A DNA stretch of 57,196 bases, taken from positions 1-57,196 of the forward strand of contig JAIETO010000240.1 in NCBI GenBank assembly GCA_019745005.1, written 5' to 3'. Below the pieces are notes generated by a model. It saw only the letters and a program-made list of their open reading frames with translations. It was not told where the DNA came from and ran no database searches. This DNA is from Burkholderiaceae bacterium. Its GTDB lineage: Bacteria; Pseudomonadota; Gammaproteobacteria; Burkholderiales; Burkholderiaceae_D. Below, piece by piece: positions 48,877-57,196 of the stretch. A program made the position numbers and the translations under genes. Positions within the stretch are counted from its first letter, which is position 1. Each line of letters opens with the position of its first letter.

Positions 48877-49604
48877 TTGAACAGCTCCACGACGAAATCG
48901 TAATAATCATTGCGGCAGTAGGAGTGCGTTAATTCTACTGCCGCGCCATTTGCTAGGTAGGCAACGCGCGTAATCAACAACATTGCCGCACCCGTTTTAA
49001 TCTGCACCATGCGCGCTTGCTCGGCCGTTGCGTTGACAGCCCTTATATGCTGTAGCGCACGCGCTGGTGCGTGTTGCAGTTCTTCCAAATGTCCATACAA
49101 GCTATGCGTGACTTTTTTGGGATCAGGTAAATATACGCTGGGTACGGTGCTGGTTTCAATCGCCATCACAACTTTATCCGCCGTTCTCAGGCGTTTTAAG
49201 CGTGCCACTTGGCTGCTGGGCGACAGCCCTAGCGATAAAATCTCTTCGCTGTTCGCCGTTGCGATACTACGCGACAGCCATTTCGAGCCGGGCGTAAAGC
49301 CGCGCTGACGCAATTCTTCACTGAAATTGGTTAAACGTGTTAATGGCTGTTCCAAGCGCAGCGTGATGTACGTACCCGAGCCATGGCGGCGTTCTAACAA
49401 GCCTTGTTTGCAAAGCAAATCCACGGCGCGCCGCGTGGTGACGCGAGAAATGCCCAGCGCCTCACACAGACTGCGCTCGGAAGGCAAAGCCTCATTGACT
49501 TGAAAAAATGCCGAATAGATGAGCTCTTTTAATTTGCTCGCCAACTGGATGTAAAGTGGCGTCGCTAAGCTTTCATCGAGACGGAAATTGAGCGTGGCAG
49601 TCAA
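48873..49604 (-). CDS. nagR: GntR/HutC-family regulator of the nag operon (NagR-like)
   Basis: The 243-residue protein has a GntR winged helix (about 12-78, SERSLCEALGISRVTTRRAVDLLCKQGLLERRHGSGTYI) and a UTRA effector domain (about 95-240). It begins with TTG at 49604 overlapping the nagK stop (TTGA), and GAGGGCGG lies a few bases earlier. Located inside the nagK-nagR-nagA operon, it is likely a repressor responding to GlcNAc-6-P or GlcN-6-P. Confidence 0.88.
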   Translation of the reverse strand: MTATLNFRLDESLATPLYIQLASKLKELIYSAFFQVNEALPSERSLCEALGISRVTTRRAVDLLCKQGLLERRHGSGTYITLRLEQPLTRLTNFSEELRQRGFTPGSKWLSRSIATANSEEILSLGLSPSSQVARLKRLRTADKVVMAIETSTVPSVYLPDPKKVTHSLYGHLEELQHAPARALQHIRAVNATAEQARMVQIKTGAAMLLITRVAYLANGAAVELTHSYCRNDYYDFVVELFK

Positions 49605-50494
49605 TTGTTACCGCCCTCGCTCAGCAATTTCTTTTGCAGCAGGATTAGCGCACCAGTTGCCGCATCGGTTTGTGGCGGTACCACCCGCACTTTCAATTCG
49701 TCAGGCAGGTAAGGCTTAATCGAAGATGCCAAACCGCCATTCAACGCAATCGGCATTGCGCCACTGGGGTCAAGTGCGAATGCGGTGAGCGCCACTGCGC
49801 GACCGGCTTCCTGTAACAAAGCTAAAGCGCGTGCACTTGTCTCGGCGGTTTGCACAACTAAGGGCGCCAGTTGCGCCATTGTGGTTTGATTCGCCGCGAT
49901 GCCCCATTTCATCAGGGTCTCGCGGCTTCCACCACAAAATGCCAAGACGGCATTTGCCAAACTATCGCTTTTACAGCGTCCATCGGCGACATGTTGCGCA
50001 TGGTTCAATGCGCGCAAACCTAGCCAAGCGCCGCTTGCTTCGTCGCCAGAGGGAAAACCCCAGCCGCCTACTTCGCGCTTGCTGCCATCAGCCAACAACG
50101 CTAAACCAACGCTGCCTGTGCCTAGCGCAATCACAACGCCAGGTTCACCGCCAAAAGCTCCAATTAAATTGGTCAACGCATCCGATGCCGTAACGACAAG
50201 GCCAAAGCCGGGATTTTTAGCTAAAAAATCGGCACACCATTCATCGTTATTCATTCCCGCTAAGCCGCAACCCAAGGCGATTTGATTCAAAGGCGGCGTC
50301 GCAAAACCAGCCTCAAAGAACGCCAAATTGATGGCATTTTGAATTGCTTGCCAAGCCCTCGGTACGCCATGCATCAAACCCGATGGGCCAGCCTGCCCAG
50401 CCCCTAGCTCGTGGCCATTGGCATGCCGCAGTATGACCCGCGTGCCAGTGCCACCGCCATCAACACCTACGAGATAAAGAATTTTTCGATGCAT
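49601..50494 (-). CDS. nagK: BadF/BadG/BcrA/BcrD-family N-acetylglucosamine kinase
   Basis: The 297-residue ASKHA-fold kinase has VGVDGGGTGTRVIL near the N-terminus (phosphate 1), GCGLAGMN and ALGTGSVGLAL (phosphate 2), and GGLAS near the end. Position with nagA and nagR suggests that it phosphorylates GlcNAc or a related hexosamine entering without PTS. The first gene of the operon, it follows a good promoter at 50583-50611. The name is by context; glucosamine kinase is possible. Confidence 0.82.
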   Translation of the reverse strand: MHRKILYLVGVDGGGTGTRVILRHANGHELGAGQAGPSGLMHGVPRAWQAIQNAINLAFFEAGFATPPLNQIALGCGLAGMNNDEWCADFLAKNPGFGLVVTASDALTNLIGAFGGEPGVVIALGTGSVGLALLADGSKREVGGWGFPSGDEASGAWLGLRALNHAQHVADGRCKSDSLANAVLAFCGGSRETLMKWGIAANQTTMAQLAPLVVQTAETSARALALLQEAGRAVALTAFALDPSGAMPIALNGGLASSIKPYLPDELKVRVVPPQTDAATGALILLQKKLLSEGGNN

Positions 50495-50928
50495 CTTGGG
50501 TCGCTAACTATGTTGGCTAGGTTGAAAACCAGAGATTGGCGTGACAGAAATAGTTTTATTTTAATACCGCGCAATGCCTATCACTTTATGAAGTGCTAAA
50601 GTGGTTGTCAAGATGTATTTAAGTGGTATTTAAAATTTATTCGAACGAGACTATTTCCGAATGTGAAAAAAACGGCAGTAAGGTCATTTTTGTGAGGTTC
50701 ACCATCACTTTTCTTTGGCTTTTTCTGTTCCAGTTTTTCTGACGTGATCTTTTTTGCGTAGTCACGTCATGCAAAGCCTTTGTATTTGCTTCTTGTTGTT
50801 CGGCGAAGTGTGGATTAAAGTAAGGACTGACCTTATGCCCCTAGCGGGCGGTTGTGAGAATCAAAGTTTGAAACCAAAGCGCAGAAACACCAGCTCGATA
50901 AAATAATCAAAAAGCGACGCAGCACCCT
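50495..50928. other. Divergent spacer between nagK and DUF1275 gene
   Basis: About 430 bp, with the nag operon promoter (50583-50611) and no credible gene. A stretch at about 50735-50775 contains ACGTGATC and GTCACGTC, a short inverted pair. No family 1-3 repeat was found in it. It must also hold the DUF1275 promoter. Confidence 0.5.
50583..50611 (-). promoter_or_regulatory. Sigma-70 promoter of the nagK-nagR-nagA operon
   Basis: On the minus strand TTGACA (50611-50606, perfect -35) and TAAAGT (50588-50583, 4 of 6) are 17 bp apart. The start would lie about 80 nt before the nagK ATG. Nearby AT-rich half sites may be the NagR operator. Confidence 0.6.
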
Positions 50929-51660
50929 ATGCCCACCCATTACCTCGCCAAACTCACCTCACCCAAGCGCACTGCAAGGGCGAACTTGCACTTGGGCGCC
51001 GCTTTGGCATGTGTGGCAGGTGCGCTCAACGCAGGCGGTTTTCTTGCAGTAGGTCAGTACACGTCGCACATGACGGGCATGCTTTCTATGGCGGCGGACG
51101 ATCTCATTTTGGGCCGCATCGTGCCAGCGATTGCTGCGTTCTTGATGTTGATGTCTTTCATTTGTGGCGCAGCTTCGACTGCACTGATCGTAAATTACGC
51201 GCGACGCAATCACCTACGCTTTATCTACACGCCAGTGCTGCTGATCGAAGCGGGTTTGCTGCTGGTTTTTGGTTTAGTGGGCGTAAATTTACAACGCCAT
51301 GAATTTATCAACGTGTCATTGACGGCCGTTCTACTTTGCTTCGTCATGGGCTTACAAAATGCCTTGATTACAAAAATTTCGAACGCAGAAATTCGTACTA
51401 CACATGTGACAGGCTTGGTCACCGATTTGGGTATTGAACTAGGCAAATTGATTTATTGGAATCGCGATAAAAGCACCTCGCACGAGACGGAGGTCGGCGC
51501 AAACGGCCAAAAGTTGCGCGTGCATGCCATCTTAATTGCCATGTTTTTTTTGGGCGGTGTACTGGGTGCAGCAGGTTTTAAATACGTCGGTTTTATCTCA
51601 ACGGTGCCCTTGGCGTTGGCCTTGATTGTGCTCGCCGTGGCGCCCCGTTTTGCTGATTAG
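50929..51660 (+). CDS. DUF1275 (YoaK-family) membrane protein
   Basis: The 243-residue protein has about six membrane helices; GALNAGGFLAVGQYTSHMTGMLS and FVMGLQNALITKISNAEIRTTHVTGLVTDLGIELGKL are the family hallmarks. The function of DUF1275/YoaK proteins is not known; some are linked to stress tolerance. A small gene follows 10 bp downstream and the two likely form an operon. Confidence 0.88.
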   Translation: MPTHYLAKLTSPKRTARANLHLGAALACVAGALNAGGFLAVGQYTSHMTGMLSMAADDLILGRIVPAIAAFLMLMSFICGAASTALIVNYARRNHLRFIYTPVLLIEAGLLLVFGLVGVNLQRHEFINVSLTAVLLCFVMGLQNALITKISNAEIRTTHVTGLVTDLGIELGKLIYWNRDKSTSHETEVGANGQKLRVHAILIAMFFLGGVLGAAGFKYVGFISTVPLALALIVLAVAPRFAD

Positions 51661-51670
51661 GAGAATGCGT

Positions 51671-52069
51671 ATGGCGGATATTTTCAAAAAACTGAACTTA
51701 AAAGATCAAACGGAAATCGTCGTGCTACATGCGCCAGAGAGCTTTGAAGCGGAGCTAGGAAGTTTGCAAAATATCGTCGTGCATCGCAAACTCAAACCCC
51801 AGCATGCTTTGCAATTCGGCTTAGCTTTCGTGACACAAGAAAAAGTCTTGGATGAGGTTTCGGCGGCAATGACCAAACAAGCGAAAGGCGATGCCTTGAT
51901 TTGGATTGCCTATCCGAAAAAATCGTCAAAAAAATATCATTGCGAATTTAATCGAGACAGTGAATGGCGCGTGTTAAGCGAAGCAGGTTATGAGACTGTG
52001 CGCATGGTCGCGATCGACGAGGATTGGAGCGCCCTGCGTTTTCGAAAATCGGCGTTTGTCGGCAAGTAA
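51671..52069 (+). CDS. DUF3052-like small soluble protein
   Basis: The ATG at 51671 is preceded by TAGGAG; the longer in-frame reading overlaps DUF1275. The 132-residue soluble protein resembles DUF3052: LKDQTEIVVLHAPESF, DALIWIAYPKKSSKK and MVAIDEDWSALRFRKSAFV. The last stretch is the strongest match. The function is unknown. It is 10 bp after the DUF1275 gene and may be co-expressed. It converges on the DUF2252 gene. Confidence 0.75.
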   Translation: MADIFKKLNLKDQTEIVVLHAPESFEAELGSLQNIVVHRKLKPQHALQFGLAFVTQEKVLDEVSAAMTKQAKGDALIWIAYPKKSSKKYHCEFNRDSEWRVLSEAGYETVRMVAIDEDWSALRFRKSAFVGK

Positions 52070-52097
52070 GCTTACCAACAAGCTGCGTGTGTCAATC

Positions 52098-53336
52098 TCA
52101 ACTTGGCTGCGTATTGATCGTAAAAACGCCTGCATCAAAACCGGCGCAATAACTTTGCCAATCATTGTGCGCTTCTTCCGCGCAATGCCGCGCAAGCGCA
52201 ATCGCCTCAAGGCGCCACGCCTCTTGTTGACCAAAATCCACCAACTCATCGGCGATCGCCGCGCCGCCGCGCCCGCTGGCGCGCAAATGCGCCGAGGCGG
52301 ACAACATACCCAACGCCTGCATCAAGTTTTTTAGCTCTGGCAGGGTATGACTCAATGGTGCTAAGCGAATGCGATCTTCGGATGCTTGCAAGGCGCGCAA
52401 TACGAAATCATGCTCGTTCATTCGCACTGCCTGCAGGAAGGCCATAGGCACGCCTTGCAGCCGTTGTTGCAGTTGAACGATGCGCTCCGCATCTGAATGC
52501 CACGTGGCGGCTTGCAACTTAAAACGCGCAAAATTATTGTGCATGGAAGCGGGCACTGCGCGTTTGAGGTCGAGCAAATAATGTCCATCTTCGCCGCCCT
52601 TGCCTTCCACCAGCACCAAGTAGCGCTCTAGGCCCAAGCTACCCGTGCCCGCGACGCGCCGCGCCACATCGACCGGTTCAAAAAATTCCTTGTCCAACTG
52701 CGTGTGGGCGAAATTTTTCATGAAGGCCATGACCATCGCGCGTTCAGCATCATCGGCGGGGAGTGCCTTCTTGCCGTCAACTTTTAGCATGCGTTGCTTT
52801 TTTTTCTTGGTCGTTCGACTATCTAAAAGGTCGGCGCGTTGGCGAGTTTTCACTTCGTCTAATAGATGCTTAATCATGCCAGTTGCCGTCTCTGCTTCTA
52901 TCCACCGCGCTTTACCGCTGGCTAAAGTTTGTGCGTAACTATTGACCAATTGCGTCGCTAACATTTGTGCAGCGGCCTCATCAATTTCTAGCGCGGGAGC
53001 CGCAATAAAAAGACTACTTAGTAAGCGCACCAGATCCCACCCCAAAGGCGCACGGCCAGACTCGTCGAAGTCGTTGATGTCGAAATACGCTAAGCGATTG
53101 TCGCCCTTGTAACTGCCAAAATTTTCTAAATGCAAATCACCACAGCACCAAACTAGGGGGCTATGCGTGACGAAGTGTTCTTCAGGTAGACGATCATAAA
53201 AAAGATGACAAGTGCCGCGAAAAAACGTGAATGCCGATTCACGCATCAAGGCATATTTCATCTGCAAACGCAGCTCGTCCCGACCTGCGTTAAAACGCCG
53301 TATGACTTCGCAAACATCCGTTGTTTCGCTTCGCAC
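52098..53336 (-). CDS. DUF2252 protein (kinase-like fold candidate)
   Basis: The 412-residue protein begins with GTG at 53336 behind GGAAG. It matches DUF2252: FRGTCHLFYDRLP, CCGDLHLENFGSYKG, FDINDFDESGRAPLGWDLVRLL, and a later segment TGSLGLERYLVLVEGKG. The GDLHLENFG and DxNDFDE motifs recall the catalytic and metal loops of aminoglycoside-phosphotransferase-like kinases, so a kinase role is plausible but unproven. The gene is followed by convergent DUF3052-like gene at 52069. Confidence 0.85.
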   Translation of the reverse strand: MRSETTDVCEVIRRFNAGRDELRLQMKYALMRESAFTFFRGTCHLFYDRLPEEHFVTHSPLVWCCGDLHLENFGSYKGDNRLAYFDINDFDESGRAPLGWDLVRLLSSLFIAAPALEIDEAAAQMLATQLVNSYAQTLASGKARWIEAETATGMIKHLLDEVKTRQRADLLDSRTTKKKKQRMLKVDGKKALPADDAERAMVMAFMKNFAHTQLDKEFFEPVDVARRVAGTGSLGLERYLVLVEGKGGEDGHYLLDLKRAVPASMHNNFARFKLQAATWHSDAERIVQLQQRLQGVPMAFLQAVRMNEHDFVLRALQASEDRIRLAPLSHTLPELKNLMQALGMLSASAHLRASGRGGAAIADELVDFGQQEAWRLEAIALARHCAEEAHNDWQSYCAGFDAGVFTINTQPS

Positions 53337-53375
53337 GATTACGCTTCCAAAAGAGAATTTCTGTGTTGTTTAATG

Positions 53376-53455
53376 ATACTGCCACTAGTTTTTTAGCAAT
53401 ACGCTTTAAATATGAGCGGAAATGGTGCAAAAAAATTCAAAATATCGGGGGTATG
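53376..53455 (+). repeat. 80-bp TIR element, copy 4
   Basis: Runs from ATACTGCCACTA through GTTTTTTAGCAAT and ACGCTTTAAATATGAGCG (ACGC at 53401) to CGGGGGTATG, with the same 25 and 55 nt distances as the other copies. It is the most diverged: the final ATA is ATG and the hairpin is weaker. It lies between the DUF2252 start and the mgtC end, both on the minus strand. Confidence 0.75.
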
Positions 53456-53467
53456 TAATATCTCTGT

Positions 53468-53959
53468 TTACTCTTCGTGCCTAGAGATTGCCTCTTTCTC
53501 TTCCGCCGACTTCTCTAGCCAGCGTTTGTGTATGGCTTTTTCTAATGGCCTGCCGATAAAAAAAAGCAGCAGCACGATGACCAAAGCGACGCTCGCGATT
53601 TGCCACAAGCCGAGGCCACAAACGATGCCCATAGAAGCCGTGACCCAAATTGACGCAGCAGTGGTGAGCCCGCGCACGCGGTCGGTATTACGGTCGTGGA
53701 TGATTACACCCGCACCGAGAAATCCCACACCCGTTATCACGCCTTGAATGGCACGACTCACTGCTGAAGTATCGATTGCATTTTGCGCGAATGTGAAGTC
53801 AGAGCTGGCCATGGTAGTCAGCGAGGCACCAAGTGCCACCAACCCGAGGGTTTTAATGCCCGTAGGCTTGCCATGCAGATTGCGATCTAAACCAATTACG
53901 CAACCGATTAAGACGGCAGAACAAAGGCGGAAAATGATTTCTGAATATTGAATCGACAT
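53468..53959 (-). CDS. MgtC/SapB-family membrane protein
   Basis: ATG at 53959 follows GAGGAT; the longer upstream reading is unlikely. The 163-residue protein has four or five membrane helices and the family sequences GCVIGLDRNLHGKPTGIKTLGLVALG, GVGFLGAGVI and GLTTAASIWVTASMGI. Homologues protect cells against low Mg2+ or regulate F-ATPase; this is a short form without the C-terminal ACT-like domain of Salmonella MgtC. Confidence 0.88.
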   Translation of the reverse strand: MSIQYSEIIFRLCSAVLIGCVIGLDRNLHGKPTGIKTLGLVALGASLTTMASSDFTFAQNAIDTSAVSRAIQGVITGVGFLGAGVIIHDRNTDRVRGLTTAASIWVTASMGIVCGLGLWQIASVALVIVLLLFFIGRPLEKAIHKRWLEKSAEEKEAISRHEE

Positions 53960-54064
53960 GGCTATCCTCAAATGGGAATTTCGATAGTTGTTGGTGCCCA
54001 CGTAGCATGAAATCACTGCACTCCAGGGCAATCAAACTTGCTCTTGGGCGCTGTATGGCGGCGC

Positions 54065-54964
54065 TTAGGGCGCGTCGACACGCGCCGCTTGGCTTGGCTT
54101 AACAACTAAAGCAACGCCAAGCAATGCAATCAACATACCAACAATCGCTAAGGGTGTAAATCGCTCATCAAACATCAACCACGCTAAACCAGCCGTAACT
54201 GCGGGAACCAAATACATATAACTGGTCACTTTGGTGGCTTCACCATGCCGGATCATGATAAATAGCACGGAAATGCCAACACCGGAAAGCACGAAGATCG
54301 ACCATGCCATGGCGGCGAAAAATCGCGCTGACCAAACTATGTGTTGCGTCTCGAAATACAACGCAAACGGTATGGTCACGAGCAGCGAGGCGACAAACTG
54401 GATAACTTGCCCGGTGCGTACATCAAAGTGTGGACACTTTTTTTTCTGATACAAGGTACCCGTCGTCATGGCGACTAATGCCATCAAGGCAAGCACGACA
54501 CTCCAGCCAGACAAACCAACGACATTGATTTTATTTGCTACCACCAAGCCAACACCCAACATGCCCAACAATAAACCGAGCCAAGCGCGGGCGGGAATTT
54601 TCTCGCCTACGCTGTGGCTAAACAATGCGGTCAAAATAGGTTGGGTGTTGACGATCAACGCCGCCAAACCAGCAGGCATGCCCATCTTCACAGCGCACCA
54701 CACACCACCCAAATACATCGCTTGTATCAATACGCCAGCAAACGCAATGTGCAGCCACGCGGAGCGCACAGGCCAACTCGCCTTGGCGAAGTAAGCCCAA
54801 ATACCCATAAACACAATCACACCCATGTAGCGCATTGAGAGAAAAGTCAGCGGTTCCGCGTACGGCACGCCTAGCTTTGCAACGACATAGCCGGTGGACC
54901 AAATGAAGATAAAAATGATCGGTAAAAATGGCAGGTATGCGGGATGTGGGAGTCGATTTGACAT
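54065..54964 (-). CDS. EamA/DMT-superfamily transporter
   Basis: The 299-residue protein has about ten membrane helices in two EamA repeats (about 10-140 and 155-290); IFIWSTGYVVAKLGV and the closing GMLIALLGVALVV are typical. The family exports amino acids or other metabolites; the substrate is not clear. ATG at 54964. It is about 100 bp from mgtC. Confidence 0.87.
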   Translation of the reverse strand: MSNRLPHPAYLPFLPIIFIFIWSTGYVVAKLGVPYAEPLTFLSMRYMGVIVFMGIWAYFAKASWPVRSAWLHIAFAGVLIQAMYLGGVWCAVKMGMPAGLAALIVNTQPILTALFSHSVGEKIPARAWLGLLLGMLGVGLVVANKINVVGLSGWSVVLALMALVAMTTGTLYQKKKCPHFDVRTGQVIQFVASLLVTIPFALYFETQHIVWSARFFAAMAWSIFVLSGVGISVLFIMIRHGEATKVTSYMYLVPAVTAGLAWLMFDERFTPLAIVGMLIALLGVALVVKPSQAARVDAP

Positions 54965-55207
54965 GAATGTGTCGGGTTTTAAAATACTTGTTGGAAGACG
55001 TCAACTTAGTATTACGCGCTGCCATTGCCTTGATTAAAAAAGCACTTTGCGCGCATGATCGCTTTGCTATACTTATTCAAAAATGAGTAGCGCGGCAGTT
55101 CAATCAGATTCACTTTCCTTTTTCTGTGAAACCACCTGTCGTAGTCTACTCTAAGCAAGCAAACAATAAGCGTGAGATAAGTTACTGATGATTTGTCGCT
55201 GGAAAAA
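54965..55207. other. Gene-free spacer upstream of copy C
   Basis: About 240 bp, AT-rich; a TATACT at about 55071 may be a -10 box for the downstream plus-strand gene. No credible reading frame. It leads directly to the repeat copy C at 55208. Confidence 0.4.
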
Positions 55208-55363
55208 AAGCGCTGATTACGTTACTGCACAATCAAATTTTGAATCTGCGGTACCCGCTACGGTACCCGCTACGGCACCCGCTACGGTACCCGCTACGGG
55301 GCTTCGTGACCAGTCGTGCAGGTGCGAAATTTTGGCCGATTTCTGCACGTAATCAGAACTTCT
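55208..55363 (+). repeat. MITE-like element (family 2), copy C, with 12-bp tandem array
   Basis: Bounded by AAGCGCTGATTACG on the left and CGTAATCAGAACTTCT on the right, so the terminal inverted repeats match. GTTACTGCACAATCAAATTTTG and CAGGTGCGAAATTTTGGCCG correspond to copy A. The centre holds four copies of a 12-bp unit GGTACCCGCTAC (55250-55297, the third with one change), where copy A has unique sequence. It lies 41 bp before a plus-strand gene. Confidence 0.8.
55250..55297 (+). repeat. 12-bp tandem repeat, four units
   Basis: GGTACCCGCTAC repeated at 55250, 55262, 55274 (GGCACCCGCTAC) and 55286. Too short a unit and no spacer, so not CRISPR. It would encode a repeated LRYP if translated, but this falls in an unlikely N-terminal extension of the next gene. 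Confidence 0.85.
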
Positions 55364-55404
55364 CACAATTCTTATTTCATCGGAACAGACGTCGACAACG
55401 CAAT

Positions 55405-55839
55405 ATGACTATTCAATTTCAGGCGCATGGCAAGTTTTACCTAAGGATAGATCAAGACCTTCTAATCACAGAAGTGCAAGGGCCTTGGAACGCTGAATTG
55501 GTAAAGCTGTGGGCGCAAGAAACACGCCCACTTGTAGAAAAACTCGCCGAACAAGGCAATTGGGCGTCTTTGGCTATCGTCAAAGGTTCGCTTTTATCAA
55601 CTCCTGAAGCGATGACTATTTTGAGTGAGGTAATGCATTTTGCAGTTATAAATAGGAACATGATTGCGTCGGCAAAAGTAATTACCAGCGAGGTGGAAGG
55701 TTTTGGCCTAGTAGAACCCAGCTTTCGCCAAATGTACACAAACCTTTGCCCCTTCGACTTTTTTGACGATGCCGATTCAGCTGCTGTTTGGCTGCGTCAG
55801 TTCTTGCAGCATAAAAGAAGCTTGTACAGTATTACTTAA
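55405..55839 (+). CDS. Unknown 144-residue protein (STAS/SpoIIAA-like?)
   Basis: The ATG at 55405 is chosen; the in-frame reading before it would translate the tandem repeat of copy C and is unlikely. No clear Shine-Dalgarno. The 144-residue soluble protein has alternating short strands and helices: [62 protein letters not shown] and [15 protein letters not shown]. The pattern resembles the STAS-like/SpoIIAA fold, but this is a weak guess. It overlaps the prfC stop by 4 bp on the opposite strand. Confidence 0.7.
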   Translation: MTIQFQAHGKFYLRIDQDLLITEVQGPWNAELVKLWAQETRPLVEKLAEQGNWASLAIVKGSLLSTPEAMTILSEVMHFAVINRNMIASAKVITSEVEGFGLVEPSFRQMYTNLCPFDFFDDADSAAVWLRQFLQHKRSLYSIT

Positions 55840-57196
55840 TCCAATTTCGCCGCGTGTTCGCGCGTCGCGTGGAACACAATATTCGGCCAACGTTCTTGTG
55901 TCAGCTTGAGATTTACGCCAGAGGTCGCAAGATACGCCATATTGCCCGCCGCGTCATACGCGACATTCGCACCTGCGCTAGAACGCTCGAAGTCAGCTAG
56001 CATTTTCTTGTCATCGCACGTCACCCAACGAGCGCTAGAAATGCTGGTGCCTTCAAATGCCGCATCGACGCCATATTCATTTTTGAGACGGCTCGCCACG
56101 ACTTCAAACTGCAACACACCCACCGCACCTAAAATCAAATCGCTACTGACTATCGGCTTAAATACTTGTACCGCACCCTCTTCACCCAACTGTTGCAAGC
56201 CTTTTTGCAATTGCTTGATTTTCAGCGGATTCAGTATTCGCGCAAGGCGGAAAAAGTCGGGCGCAAAGTAAGGAATGCCGGTAAATTGCAGCAATTCACC
56301 TTCGGTAAAACTGTCACCGATTTGCATATTGCCGTGGTTAGGCAAGCCGATAATATCGCCGGCATAGGCCTCTTCCACTTGCTCGCGGCTGGACGCCATA
56401 AACGTCACCACCGACGACACTTTGATGTCGCGATTTAAACGCAAATGTTTGAGTTTCATACCGCGTTGGAAGCGGCCTGAGCAAACGCGCAAAAATGCAA
56501 TACGGTCCCGATGTGCCGGGTCCATATTGGCTTGAATTTTGAAGACGAAACCAGAAAACGGCGTTTCTACTGGGGCGACGCTACGCACCGTTGCATCGCG
56601 CTCGCGTGGTGCAGGTGCCCAGTCGAGCAAGGCGTTCAAAATTTCGCGCACACCAAAGTTATTAATGGCGGAACCGAAGAACACCGGCGTTTGCGTGCCT
56701 GCTAAAACCGCCTCTAAATCGAAAGGATGGGACGCACCATGCACCAATTCCACTTCCATCTTAAGCTGTTCAATTTCCAGTGGAAACAGTTCAGCCAAAC
56801 GAGGATTATCGATGCCTTTCAAGACTTCAAATTGTTGGTCGGCACGCTCGCTGCCCGCTGCGAACAACATGATTTCGTCTTTGAGAATGTGATAAACACC
56901 GCGGAACGTCTTGCCCATACCGATAGGCCAAGTCACGGGCGCGCACTGAATTTTCAGCACCGATTCAAGTTCATCCAACAACTCCAAAGGGTCGCGTGTT
57001 TCGCGGTCCATTTTGTTCACGAAAGTGATGATGGGCGTATTCCGCATACGACACACATTCAACAACTTGATGGTTTGTTCTTCCACGCCCTTTGCCGCGT
57101 CAATCACCATTAATGCTGAATCAACGGCTGTCAAAACGCGATACGTGTCCTCGGAAAAGTCTTGGTGACCAGGTGTATCTAACAAATTCACGACGT
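55836..57196 (-). CDS. prfC: Peptide chain release factor 3, C-terminal 450 residues (cut by window end)
   Basis: The reading frame continues beyond the window, so the P-loop is outside. The visible part opens with [16 protein letters not shown] (G3) and has NKMDRE (G4); [15 protein letters not shown] (G5 region) and [20 protein letters not shown] (domain II) follow. RF3 is a GTPase that recycles RF1/RF2 from the ribosome after peptide release. The C-terminal domain up to residue 450 is complete. It converges on the small gene at 55405-55839. Confidence 0.95.
   Translation of the reverse strand, partial: VVNLLDTPGHQDFSEDTYRVLTAVDSALMVIDAAKGVEEQTIKLLNVCRMRNTPIITFVNKMDRETRDPLELLDELESVLKIQCAPVTWPIGMGKTFRGVYHILKDEIMLFAAGSERADQQFEVLKGIDNPRLAELFPLEIEQLKMEVELVHGASHPFDLEAVLAGTQTPVFFGSAINNFGVREILNALLDWAPAPRERDATVRSVAPVETPFSGFVFKIQANMDPAHRDRIAFLRVCSGRFQRGMKLKHLRLNRDIKVSSVVTFMASSREQVEEAYAGDIIGLPNHGNMQIGDSFTEGELLQFTGIPYFAPDFFRLARILNPLKIKQLQKGLQQLGEEGAVQVFKPIVSSDLILGAVGVLQFEVVASRLKNEYGVDAAFEGTSISSARWVTCDDKKMLADFERSSAGANVAYDAAGNMAYLATSGVNLKLTQERWPNIVFHATREHAAKLD

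Noticed and set aside
55250-55297. Short tandem array as a possible CRISPR
   Set aside because: Units are 12 bp with no spacers, and no cas genes are in the window; a simple tandem repeat.

Overview
The window reads as ordinary chromosome of a betaproteobacterium, most likely order Burkholderiales and plausibly close to the low-GC Oxalobacteraceae. The basis is the gene order scpB-rluB-rimP-nusA-infB-rbfA-truB, the blocks exbB-exbD-lpxK-trm112-kdsB-adk and aat-bpt-pyrD, and the protein sequences themselves. I could not run any database search, so the taxonomic call is inference from synteny and family recognition. There is no prophage, integron, CRISPR array or transposase gene. The unusual material lies mostly in the intergenic DNA.

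Layout. 1-2353: tail of an RNase G-like gene, then (minus strand) rsuA, a ParA-type ATPase and an unknown one-helix membrane protein. 2450-6150: an aminotransferase and a RidA protein, divergent from a MocR-type regulator. 6272-9763: a secreted PKD metalloprotease behind a clear c-di-GMP-I (GEMM) riboswitch with its own promoter, and directly upstream a membrane GGDEF protein. 9974-11362: a divergent-type cysteinyl-tRNA synthetase. 11418-21586: truB, rbfA, infB, nusA, rimP, rluB, scpB and an initiator tRNA, i.e. the translation and transcription-factor cluster. 21772-26078: a Nudix hydrolase, the N-degron transferases aat and bpt, pyrD and an aldo/keto reductase. 26284-29582: a small membrane protein, an RsmB-like methyltransferase, purN, and a barstar/secreted-RNase pair. 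29766-34299: patatin, SDR dehydrogenase, and a proton-pumping pyrophosphatase. 34505-38865: adk, kdsB, trm112, lpxK, exbD, exbB. 39717-43567: xseA, sodB and a POT-family transporter. 43638-45635: a tandem-receiver regulator and a degenerate HD-GYP protein. 45834-50494: a two-domain GH3 hexosaminidase and a nagK-nagR-nagA operon for N-acetylglucosamine. 50929-57196: DUF1275, DUF3052-like and DUF2252 proteins, MgtC, an EamA transporter, an unknown protein and the truncated prfC.

The most striking observation is a set of dispersed non-coding repeats. Family 1 is an 80-bp AT-rich element with terminal inverted repeats (ATACTCC / GGGAGTAT) and an internal GCGC-stem hairpin. It occurs four times, at 4411, 13075, 47437 and 53376, with no insertion or deletion between copies. 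Family 2 is a 130-155 bp MITE-like element in three copies, whose terminal repeats co-vary between copies. Family 3 is a roughly 200-bp imperfect palindrome in two copies. None carries a gene. All sit between genes, and one splits the normally tight infB-rbfA junction.

Second-messenger signalling is also well represented: a riboswitch, a GGDEF protein with an unusual active site, a HD-GYP protein without its HD dyad, and a tandem-REC protein. TTG starts with good Shine-Dalgarno sequences are frequent (exbB, lpxK, nagR and the POT transporter).
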